Shown in pieces: positions 1-10,246 of a DNA stretch of 64,000 bases (position 1 is the first letter of the stretch; the number at the start of each line of letters is the position of its first letter). Under the pieces are notes generated by a model. That model was not told the origin of the DNA. It was given only the letters and a program-made list of their open reading frames with translations, and did not search any database. This stretch comes from Polytrichum commune (taxonomy: Eukaryota > Streptophyta > Polytrichopsida > Polytrichales > Polytrichaceae), in contig OX485806.1 of the NCBI GenBank assembly GCA_950295325.1, positions 28,148,001 through 28,212,000 on the forward strand. Direction: 5' to 3'. A program made the position numbers and the translations under genes.

Positions 1-2793
1 ATGGCCCAAGCTTCAAACCAATTGATTGGAGGGTAAACTAAGCCATTTGCATTGAAATTTTGTGCATGATATTTCACATCTCTATGTACATGAAAAATGT
101 GGTTCATGATATTGAAGTTTGGGTGTGGTTTTGTGTGATGAATGTGTGTGCACAAGTTGCCACCGGTGAACATAAAAGTCTGAACGAAAGTTAAATCGAT
201 GATATTGAGGAGGATCGTTTTCTAGATTTGATGATCTTCATTGAAGCTAAGTTGTTGCTATGGACATGTAGAACAAACTTGTAAGTTAGAGCTTTCTGTA
301 CTTGCTAAGGACCTGTTTATACTGCATTGATTATCTTGATTATCCCAATTAATGACGGTGGTACTAAATCAAGAAGCATGCACTATTTAGCCAAATCTCA
401 AAGTTATTGAGGGCTAGAACTTTTATTGAGGGACACTAAATTCATGAATACATGCTCATTTACCATAGAATTCAAGAAAATTAGTGTGTTATAAGGTGTT
501 TGTAGAGTGATAAAGAAAAACTACATGAAAATGCATGCTTGTTAGTGGATTATGTCAAGTGTCGATTTCAATGAATATTGTAGACTTGGACAACTGATAA
601 AATAACTATAGTTAATTAGATTTTTTTCAATGCATTTTTGGGAACAACTATAGCTAACTAGAAAAAATTAAGACCAAATTCAAGAACAACTATATTTAAC
701 TAGAAAAATTCAAGTATTATTTTGTATTCGAAGAAGTTCACCTCTTGATTTGCTTTAGTTGAGGATCTTTAATATGCTTAGGCCATTGAGGATCATCAAG
801 AAACGCCTTCATACAATCACTCACAGTGTTGGGCTCCAGAACAACCTCCATGTACACCACCAACACAAATAACACACTAGTGACACTACAACACTACAAC
901 ATAACTCCGTGAACAGGTTGCTCTCAACTTTAGTTAACTAGACATAACTATAGTTAACTAGATTTTTTAGTAGACCAAATTTAGAACAACCATAGTTAAC
1001 TACATTTTTTGGTAGGTCAAATAGCGACGAACTATAATTACAAAAGACGACAATTAGTTAACTAATAGTGGAAAAATTAGTTAGTTAGTTGTCTAATATT
1101 TGGAATATTGTCAAGTGTTGGTACTTTTGGTGAATAGTGTTAGGGTGAACAATTGCTTCCTAGATCTTTTGGTGGCACTAATTTCATAGTGTAAAGAAAT
1201 TTAGTATCACCTTCATTAATTTCCCATACTCATTATTAGCCCTCCCTCACTAATTAGGATAATTAGTTCAATGACCAAGTTGTTGTGGTCACCATTTTCT
1301 AGACTCTCTCATTGGTTGAGAAACAAGGAGCGGTCCCACTGTTTGCCTCCGGGTTTGAGGTACTATAATGAAAGACCAAAGAAAAAATGATGTCAAAGCT
1401 AGAGGCTCCAAGTAAACACAAAACAAAGAAGAACCATTGAACAACAACAAGACAAAGAATGTGAAACAAGAAGACAAGAAGTTGAGAAGTTGAGAATATG
1501 AAATCCACAAAGTGCAAGAAGATTTATAAAATTGGTCTAAAAGATTCATGAAGTTGCTAGAGGTAAAGATCCACTATCATGAATTGAGTTGTGCCTTGTG
1601 TTGCATTTTTTATTCTAGAGGTTAGAGGCAGCATTATAAATCAAAATTTCAAATATTTCAAAAAAAAATTAATGTTTTTAAATTGAAAATCATAGAAGGC
1701 ATCAATACGTGAGGTCCTTGGAAAATCATTGTCGAAAATATTCCCCTCTTCCAGTATCAGTTCTTTGAGCTTTTCTCCGCCCAAGTATTGATCCAAGACT
1801 GCACGTGAATAGTCCCCCGATGAGAAATCCATATTCCGGTATTCATCAGTTCATGTGGCAAGGCTTAGGGCTCATGCATTGCCGTTGAGTTTGAATATAC
1901 TAATGCTATATGGCAATATGGAACAATTGACAAAGTTGCGGTGTTTATATTCGCCCCATTGGCATGGACTGACTATAGTTGTGACTATAGTTATAAAAAC
2001 ATAAAAATGGTCTCAAAATTTGCCGAGTATTTTTAAATGCATATTTTCAACTAAATTAAAAATAGATGCACCCCTAGTTGTGCCACATGTCAAGTCGGTT
2101 TACACGAATCATGAACGAATTTAGAAAATTCATGAAATTGGTAGAACAATATGGTAACATAGTTGGAAGGTTCATGGACGAGGTTGGAAACTTCATGAGA
2201 TTGAGTTTGCAATTCTGTGAAGTCATCTTACCAAAGGAGTAATGAAGAGAAAATGAAGTTGAACCTGTTTTTTGTGCCAGATTTAATCACATGTTGTATG
2301 TCACAGAACCTCATATTAAAAAGGAAGGGCCTTTAAGTTCATGCATTGAACACATGAATGGCTCGCACACGGTATGTGAAAATCTTGTACAATATTTCTC
2401 ATGTATGCCAATCAACTGTAAATGTGTAACTTGTATGCTTTGTTGATGCAAAAAACCTGCTTGCCTTTTTGTATTCAAGTCCAAGATTTGATACCAAGAG
2501 AGTTGAATTATGACAGGTTTCTCCACCTGCGTATATTGGATATAGAAAACCCTTGATTAAAACACAACTGGATCCATCCAGTAGGCCTTACAGTACATGT
2601 TAAAAAAGGACTGCCTTAGCCACCCTGCAAGATGTTCATTACTCAAATTCCCAGCCTTTAAAAAGGCCAGGGCTCAAAACATAGGAGTGGTAGAACACCA
2701 CTCATCCCTCTAATAGTACACCCAATTGGAACTACTCCAATATGTTAACCATTTGGTTATATTTCATGGTAAGCAGACACAAAACAAAACGGC
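1..2793. other. Intergenic DNA downstream of VIPP1
   Basis: AT-rich sequence with no convincing gene. It holds a cluster of GTTAAC-type motifs at about 600-1060 and a segment at about 330-500 that recurs in diverged form near 22260-22450. One 63-codon minus-strand frame (1641-1832) has fairly normal codon use, but no recognisable domain and no supporting neighbours, so I do not call it a gene. Confidence 0.6.
600..1060. repeat. Cluster of ACTATAGTTAACTAG-like motifs
   Basis: At least seven near-copies of a partly palindromic motif (ACTATAGTTAACTAG and one- or two-base variants), many followed by A/T-rich tracts or by a short GACCAAATT segment, are scattered over about 460 bases. The spacing is irregular, so this is a degenerate clustered repeat and not a clean tandem array. 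Function is unknown. Confidence 0.5.
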
Positions 2794-5700
2794 TCAAAAA
2801 TCATTGGTCCTCTTTCGTAACTCATTCAGTTCTCTTTCAATCTCAGAGTCCTTAAATGGGTAATTTGCATTGCTACTGCTACTGCTACTGCTTGTGACTG
2901 GTTGTGAGCGACCTGCTGGCAACTCCCCTCCTCCCCTCTGCAAGAATATAGCCGAGTCCCAACAGAATTAAAAACAATGACCCCAACTGCAAAACTAAAA
3001 ACAATGCATCCAGAGAAAGAAAACAATTTGATTGAGATTACTTGCACATCAAATAGTGAGGTCATGCTCCTCTTAAGAATTGGTACTCTTGAAGGACTAT
3101 AATAGGTGGGCCTCATTCAATAATTTATCCTAATCGGACACCTCTATTTGAGTGGTGGATAATTGGGTGCAAATCTAAGAGACACCAGAAACACGTGTTT
3201 TGAAGAGATTGGACTATGTGTGCAAAATCTGTTAGCCAGTCTAGGCCCAATAGTCAACATAATTGGGAGGGAACTATGTGGCCTTCTTATGGCTCACTGT
3301 GAGGGGAATTTGATACTTCATAACAATTTGAGATTAGTTCCTAACCTTTCCAATATTGATCCTCAACACACAAAACTTTCAACCTCACAAATCCAAACAG
3401 TATAAGGTGGTGAACAACAAATAGAAACCAAATAATGCCCATCTGCCTTATTGCAATTATTCAAGAAAAAACGATGTACATGGTATGAGTGAAGCACATC
3501 TTATACCTTGGAAGTGCCCAACATCTCCTGCTTTAATGAGGCTAAATCGTCATCCACGGAATCACTCTCCAAGAGTGCAAACTGTCATGAGGAACACAAA
3601 ATGCACATAAGTTTCTTGCAAGCAATGAAGCCAATATATATGAAAACAGACCCATAAACGCATAAATGCTGCCACACCCAAAAGGTGGTAAACTAATCTC
3701 AAGCTTGTATCACATAAGAAACAAGGGATAAGTATTGTATACCTTGCCAGCCAAATCATCAGTGCTAAGCTGATTCAGCGCATCGGATTCTGCCTCCAAA
3801 GTAGTGACTGCATGCTCAAACATTGGATAACACAAAAAGACTTGGTGAAACAGGCCCAAACAGGAACCCAAACCACAATCAGCTTCATATCTTAGCATGT
3901 ACGAACAGCAAAACAAGGGAGCACACATTTTCAACCATTTTCAGCCAAATACAAGGATTTTCTATTCCTAGACTTGAGAGGTAAATACAGCAGTCCTGTA
4001 CACAGTACCTTTTTCTTCCATCTTCTCAAAGGCTGCAAGAGCACTACTGGTGTTTATGTTACCCAACATCTCATTGACCTTCTGTGATGTCCTGTTGCAC
4101 AAGGCCAAAAAAATTGCATATCAAACTCCTATTCTCAAAGCAATCTTCATCTAACTCCCATTCTCCAGTAATTCCTTCTGAGGTTCCCATTCCAATTCAA
4201 AGGCAGATGAAAACTTTGTGTGCCCTCAATTCATAAATGTGGTCATGTCAAACATATCACATCAGCCTTGCAAGCTGAGTTCAACCTCACAATTTTTTCG
4301 TCTTTGGTTGTCAATGTTTATCAATAATGGCGACACAAAACAATCTACAATAATCAAATCACATCCAGTCCTCCGTGATTGAGAGGACTTCAGAACTTTA
4401 AAACAATGGAAACAGTAGAACTATTTGAAGTCTCTTAATCCAGAGCTTCAAAATTCACAGTATGAAAAACAGCATCAAATACCACAATCTGTAGCTTATG
4501 TCTTGAAGCGCACCCTTTGGTCATAAGACAAAACTGCAAATAAAACAAACTCATTGCACATACCTAGCAGATTGTGCTCGTGCTTTTAATGTGTCCTTCT
4601 TTGACTTAGCTTCTTGTATCTTGCTCTCTAGTAACTGCATTCAAACCAAATTTGTCATCATCTTTTTTTTGCTCGCCAATGCACTCACATTGATCTCAAT
4701 CCAGATAAGTGGAACCCTAAAAGGCAATGATGCATTTCTAATGGTGTCAAGCATGGTGATGATAGACTGAAAAGCCTCTAATTTATACTGAGTGTTTGAA
4801 AAGTGTGAAAACTTGGGAAACTTCAGAGGATTATGGTACCCGAGTATTAGAGATCAACTTCTCCACCACAGATTTCTGTGCGTCCAGCTGGTTCTTCAAT
4901 GCCTTGGCACTTTCCTGTGCAGATAAAAAGCAGAGATATAAATACATAAACTATACTCCACAACTACTAAGCCCTCCCAATGACAGGTATAATTCTCTGG
5001 AAACTACTCTCTCTCCTCGTATATATAATATCTTGTATTCTCATTAAAGTAAAATTTGTTTCCTTAATAGTGTGTCATTAATCCTGGTGGACTCCTCCTA
5101 TTTGCGGTGCTGGGTGTCTGATTAAGGGCTTAGTGCTTCTTGGATTTGCAACCTAAATGCCTTTGGTTGGAGCAAGAGCCTTCATAAGGTAGACCAGTAC
5201 TAATCCAACGTGGCAAAATCTGGACACCTATATTTGAGTGGTATGCGGTTAGGTGTGGATCTGAGAATGAACACCTGAAAGACATGTGTTTAAAAGAGAT
5301 TGGACAAAGTGCTCAGAATATGCTGACCATTCTACGCTCAATAATCAATGTTGGGAGGACCTATATGACCATTTAATGAGCACAAGAATCTTCACTTTGA
5401 CAATGAATATGATATACATGTAAGCTCTGAAAACTTTGGAGACAAGTGGCTATGTACACAATTTGGATTTGCTGATCATCTCACATTAATTGCATGTTTC
5501 ATATCCTTGAGTCCTTCACACGCCTACCTTAGTTGTACCTTAATTTGAATGACATAGGTATAGGTGATCACATTATGGGGTCTACTTTGCTCATTCCCAG
5601 GGTAAATAATAAGCTTGAGTTTTACCTCATAATCCTTCCTGCGTTTAAGTGCCTCCTTAGCCAACATCTCATCACCCTTCTCCAGAGCCAGTTTAGCTCT

Positions 5701-7640
5701 CCTGTACCAGTCATCAGCAGTTGTTTGTGATGCCTTGTACTTGTTTTCCAGCTGCTTTTGTGAGGCTAGAACCTTCACGAAACCAGCCCAAAAAATTTGA
5801 TTTCAATTCCTGAATATTAGCCAGAAATGAAAAAATATCCTTGTGTTCAATTAAGGTAAAGACAATGGCATATACTGATCGACCCAAAAGAAGTTAATTC
5901 TGATGGCATCTATATACATGTTGCATTGTTGGTCAACATCAACTCCAGGTTTTTTCAAGAAGCATTTACAGTCTGTCTTCATAATGCTTCCACATTCTTC
6001 AGGAGAAGACTCATCGAGGTCTGCTAAAAGATAAGTGGTCACTCACAAAAATACTTAAATCACACCTGCACATCTCAGATTTTAAGAGAAACTAGGGGAT
6101 GTCACGAACCTGGGCAGAAGCTTGACGCATCTTAATCAAGTCTTCATTCATTTCCAACACAGTCTGGTCTAGTAACTTCTCTGGGTCCTCTGCAGAACTC
6201 ACAATAGCATTTGCATAGGACTGCATTGCAACAAATTCATTCCTCAGATTAGGCATACTATTCAGACGCAACCATTCACATCGTCTTGTGCCTTCTAACA
6301 AAATAACCAAAAGTGATAACCATACCAAGAATTCATGTCAAACATTCATGCTACTTCCGGTCCACAAGCATTTGATGAAGTGATAATGACCAGAGACTAG
6401 TGCTTCCAAAGACTACTTAAAAACACTGCAAGAGAAAGTCCAACCAAAGAGTGTAACTAGAAATTAACCAAAACTTCACCCAAACTTAGAATCATAAAAC
6501 CTAAAAGGCAGAAATTATTACCCGCACAATCCTGACAACACGCTCAAAAATGTTCATCTGCGCGCACATGGCACCGCCACCACCCCTGCTCTGCCTAATG
6601 CTGTCCTCCACTGCTAGCACAAGGGCACAAGCTCCCACTGCCACAAATCCCCAAATTCCACCTTCAATACATTTACACAGTGTGCTTTACATTAGGGTGA
6701 AAAGCCCGGCTTATGTGCAATTGAGAACATGGTCTCAAGCATTAACGATGCAGATGTACGTCGAACAAGTTTCTTCCTCGTACGATGATTGAGCTGCCAG
6801 TAATAATCTGAGTTTGGTTCAGAGCTTATTTTTTCTTTGTGTAAGAAAACAGCATTGTGGTTCTTTCAACCTCAGATTAAAGACCACCCAGTCACATCAA
6901 GCCGGATCCAATTGTCATAGAAAACTTCAAGAGAACCCTATCCACCTCAAATGTTACTCCTCCTCTGTTTCCCACAAGAACCTGGAAACATAAATTTATG
7001 AAATTCTGAGTGCATGGTGATACCGCGCTATATATGAAAGGCACCATCTCTGTACTACAAATGCGCAAAACTGAGCACCAAAAAGCTCTCATCCACAGGC
7101 ACATGACCAAATTATCACGCCATAAAATGGCTTTTGCACATAGTCTCGGCACACATGTGCACCCATAGCAATAATTAACATAACCTAACCCTCACACATA
7201 CTCTCCAACCCATTACTCCTAATCTTGCAAGAACGGCAGGAGCACCTACAACTCTCTTCCAAAATCCCAAAACTCTTGGGTTGGGTATCCAAGACAGTGG
7301 GTTTAATTCTCTAAGGAATCACCCCCTTATAGTTTCGGAGAGCTCAATTGCAAAGAGAAATCAATTTGACCCCCCCAAAAAAATTGCACACACCTCCTCC
7401 ATCCCAGAAACTTGAATCCATGGACCGCGAAGTAAACGAGCTTCGGAGGGCCAGAACTTTCTGAGGCCTTCCAGAAACAGAGAGATTCGCATTGTAGTAA
7501 GGCGCCAAAGAAGCCGAGCAACTGACGCAGGATGCTGCAGACGAAGCCGCAGAAGATGATGCAATCGGAGTCCTCTTGCTGTTTGTCACAAAAGAGCATT
7601 CCATTAGCCCCGGGCCAGCCAAACCCAAAGCTCCCGCCAT
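2794..7640 (-). CDS. VIPP1: VIPP1 / IM30 (vesicle-inducing protein in plastids 1), 10 exons
   Basis: PspA/IM30-family ESCRT-III-like protein that forms rings and rods on chloroplast inner envelope and thylakoid membranes and is needed for thylakoid upkeep. I assign exons on the minus strand at 7640-7394, 6637-6522, 6220-6110, 5772-5626, 4914-4840, 4634-4564, 4091-4009, 3807-3743, 3581-3507 and 2937-2794. All introns are GT-AG and all phases agree, giving 377 residues (the Arabidopsis protein is about 330). Exon 1 is a Ser-rich transit peptide starting MAGALGLAG. Exon 2 brings the amphipathic helix start [12 protein letters not shown]. Exons 3-7 carry family signatures such as [33 protein letters not shown] and [19 protein letters not shown]. 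Exon 9 has [10 protein letters not shown]. Exon 10 has the plant C-terminal tail with a Ser run, [15 protein letters not shown] and a TGA at 2794-2796. No frame damage is seen. The start is chosen from the Kozak-like context and the transit peptide. Confidence 0.94.
3127..3330 (+). repeat. Short dispersed repeat in last VIPP1 intron
   Basis: The segment starting near CGGACACCTCTATTTGAGTG lies in VIPP1 intron 9 and resembles 5212-5390 (same strand), 8470-8590 and 11765-11945 (opposite strand). Shared features are the GGACACCT.TATTTGAGTG start and a downstream AAAGAGATTGGA block. Length and lack of coding capacity fit a SINE or MITE remnant. The class is not determined. Confidence 0.6.
5212..5390 (+). 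repeat. Short dispersed repeat in VIPP1 intron 4
   Basis: Second copy of the repeat seen at 3127-3330: CTGGACACCTATATTTGAGT start, AAAGAGATTGGACAAAG block, and a CAATAATCAATGTTGGGAGG block like the CAACATAATTGGGAGG of the first copy. It lies between VIPP1 exons 4 and 5. Confidence 0.6.
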
Positions 7641-8469
7641 AGCTCTTTCCTTTCCTCTCTTCCTTCCCTTGCTTCCTTGTTTGCTTCCTTGCTTCCTTCG
7701 TCACCAGAATGTAAACCCAAACCCTTCGCTCAATGCGGCTTCAAATTCCAACAACTAGAAAACCTCACACCGAATTTGGTTGCCGCAAATTTGCGATGAG
7801 TAGAAACATAGGCAGTCACTCAGCAATAAGGGGCTTGAAAAGCAGGCGGATCACATCCATGACCATGGCCATACAAGAGTCGCCGTGTGGCTCTTTTCTG
7901 TTTGCGCTGCGTGTGCAAAAGGACCCTCTCCTTCCTCCCCTTTCTTTCTTTCCAAGATGGATGAATTTATAGATGAAGGTCAAAATGAAGAGCTATGTAC
8001 CTTAACCCATCATCATCCACTGGATGGTGGATGAAAAAGCAGGGGTAAGGTGGGGAAGTGGTGGTGTTCTGGAATTATGAATTGGAGTGTTTTGCAAGGT
8101 AAAAGAATGCATGTCCTCGAATAGCGGCGGCTGGGAACATGATCCACAGCGGTGCTGAATTTGGGGCTTGGATGTTGCTGGAAAAGAAATTCAACAGTTT
8201 TAGTAGTTGTGCTTAAGTAGTTGATTAGGTATGTGGATGTTGTTTGATTCCTTTTTCATGTTCTCCACCTTCTGCCAATCTAAGATTAACACAAACGAAA
8301 CTTGTGTTGCATTAGCAAATCTACAATGAAGATGAGCAAAAATCAGATCGAAAACTGGGCTTTCTAAGATTTAGTTATGGTTATCGGAAGTAGCATGTTT
8401 GTTGATTCCTCAATTGAATACATAGGTCTTCCCAATTGTGTTCACTATTGAGTGTGGAGTAGTTAAAAT

Positions 8470-8590
8470 AACTTCAAGACGTAATCCAATCTCTTTAAAA
8501 AATGTGTGTTTATGGTGTCTGTTCTTTGATCCTCATCAAACCACACACCAATCAAATACAGGTGTCCAATTAAGAAAAGTAGCCAAATAA
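8470..8590 (-). repeat. Dispersed repeat, inverted copy
   Basis: The reverse complement carries AATTGGACACCTGTATTTGA, then a GGTGTGTGG block and the AAAGAGATTGGA block. It matches the copies at 3127 and 5212 but is shorter. Confidence 0.55.
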
Positions 8591-8639
8591 CACCCACAGA
8601 CATTTCATGGGTTTTTCACGTAAATCATGATAATCTGTG

Positions 8640-9400
8640 TACGTAGTGGTTTTGTGGATGGGTCAGCATTCTCTGTGTATTTCAGATATGCAATATTACA
8701 CCAGATCTTCTTGGAAGTTGGTGCTGTTGTTGCTGTATTAGAGTTTAAGCAATGTAGTTTTGGTTACTCTGGAAACTTGTCACATACATTTAGGTGAGCA
8801 AGTTTTTATCACATAACTCGTAATAATGAAATCATGGGTTTTGTAGATTGGCATTTGAGCAGTATTCCAGATATGGTAAGAAAATATAGTCAATGTGCTG
8901 AAATTGGGTGTTGGGCGTCGCTGTTAGAAAAAGAGGTTGGTAAGCAATTTAGCTTTGCTTACCGCTGGAGACAAATTAAGCAGGCTTTTAAAACCTAATT
9001 CGTTATAATGAACTCATGGCTTTTGTAGATTGGTGTTTATGCTGCGAGTGTTCCAGATGTGCCATAAATTACATCGAACTTCATTGGAAGTTGGTTTTGG
9101 GTTGAGTGTTGCTGGAGAAAGTGTTTGGTGAATTGAGTTCTCTTAATATTTTTTTAACAAACAATTAAGCATGTCAATCCATGCGATTTGTAATGAACTC
9201 ATGGCTGGATTTTGTAGCTTGGTGTTTGTGCTGCAAGAATTCCAGATGTGACATACACCAAACCTCATTGGAAGTTGGTGTTGGTGTTGTAGGAAAAGAG
9301 TTCAAGCAATCAACTTTAGCTTACACTCGAAAGTCAGACACTTAGGTAAGCAGGTTCTTCCACATAAATCATAATGAACTCATGGCTCTCTCATACTACA
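8640..9400. repeat. Tandem repeat, about 180-bp period
   Basis: The block TAATGAACTCATGGCTTTTG with following GTAGATTGGTGTTT...CCAGATGTG recurs at about 8819, 9001, 9187 and 9369, spacing 180-186 bases. A more diverged unit lies near 8640. The units differ by small indels and substitutions, so this is an old array of four to five copies. Confidence 0.7.
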
Positions 9401-9594
9401 TTAGAAGAGTTTTCATTTCTGTGAAACAACCACAGTATGTGTGTGCTTTCTCAGTCCCCTGCATAGCATGTCTAAGTACTTGGGAGGATGGTTTTCTGGT
9501 ACAGTAACCAAGTGCAGATCACATTCACAGATACTTAATTGAAGCAACCAATGCATTACCCCAACACAAAATCATAGTGGCTGACCACACCTCA

Positions 9595-9888
9595 AATTAT
9601 TGACTCGCCATTGAAACTTGCTTGTGGTCGACTTTCTCAATCTCTAGAGATAAAAGAGTATGCCACTTCTGCTCCGACAATGTAGTTGAAAATGAAGCAC
9701 ACTTTGTGTTAATGTGTCCCCTCAACCACTCCTTTAGAGGTAGGTCTCCTTCCCTATTTCAGATTGTGGTACTAGGTAATCTCAAATCTTTCTTTCAATT
9801 GGCCCATCAAGTTGATATTAGCCTCTATCTTCCTGAGGCCATTGCAATTTGTTACTCTAGGAAATTAGCCTTTTCAACACCATCTTGA
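9595..9888 (+). pseudogene. LINE fragment: C-terminal zinc-binding region
   Basis: An 88-codon frame contains a CHFCSDNVVENEAHFVLMCP block, the CX2C...H...C zinc-binding pattern found after the reverse transcriptase in plant LINEs. It has no reverse transcriptase upstream and ends after a short helical tail. I read it as a 5'-truncated retrotransposon relic and not as a host gene. Confidence 0.6.
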
Positions 9889-10246
9889 TGTACTTCGAGT
9901 CCCATAAGCCTTTTGGCGTCCTGGACTCAAAATCAATTCCATAAACATCCTCTAAACAACATGAGCATTTCCGTATAAGTAGGAGAACAATTTTTTTTGA
10001 AGCTCAGGCAACTTTGATAATATTTCATGTGTACTTAGCTGTTGCATGCACTGCCAGTATTTGATATTCTGTATATTACACATTTCTGTATGTCTAACCT
10101 TATACACCTCGTCACCCTAAGAATCCCCCCTATGTGGTGTATTTGTCGTCTGTGGTCTTATGCTGTTCTTCTGCTTACCAAAAATCCTCCGCTACACTAC
10201 CTAACTATCACAGGGTACTTGAAAAGTAGCTATTCTCATCAGTAAT

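Larger units (their letters stand above)
7641..10246. other. Spacer between VIPP1 and the TPR gene
   Basis: Contains the VIPP1 upstream region, one inverted copy of the dispersed repeat (8470-8590), a tandem repeat (about 8640-9400) and a LINE-derived zinc-finger fragment (9595-9888). No other gene is visible. Confidence 0.6.

Noticed and set aside
1641-1832. 63-codon minus-strand ORF with normal-looking codons
   Set aside because: No splice partner, domain or similarity could be supported; it might be an exon relic.
3163-3405. 80-codon plus-strand ORF
   Set aside because: Lies in a VIPP1 intron within the dispersed repeat and has no homology signal.
7327-7704. 125-codon alternative frame over VIPP1 exon 1
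   Set aside because: Overlaps the transit-peptide exon in another frame; only the MAGALGLAG frame joins correctly to exon 2.
8640-9400. Possible CRISPR-like or satellite array
   Set aside because: Units are about 180 bp and diverged; it is an ordinary short tandem duplication in a plant spacer.
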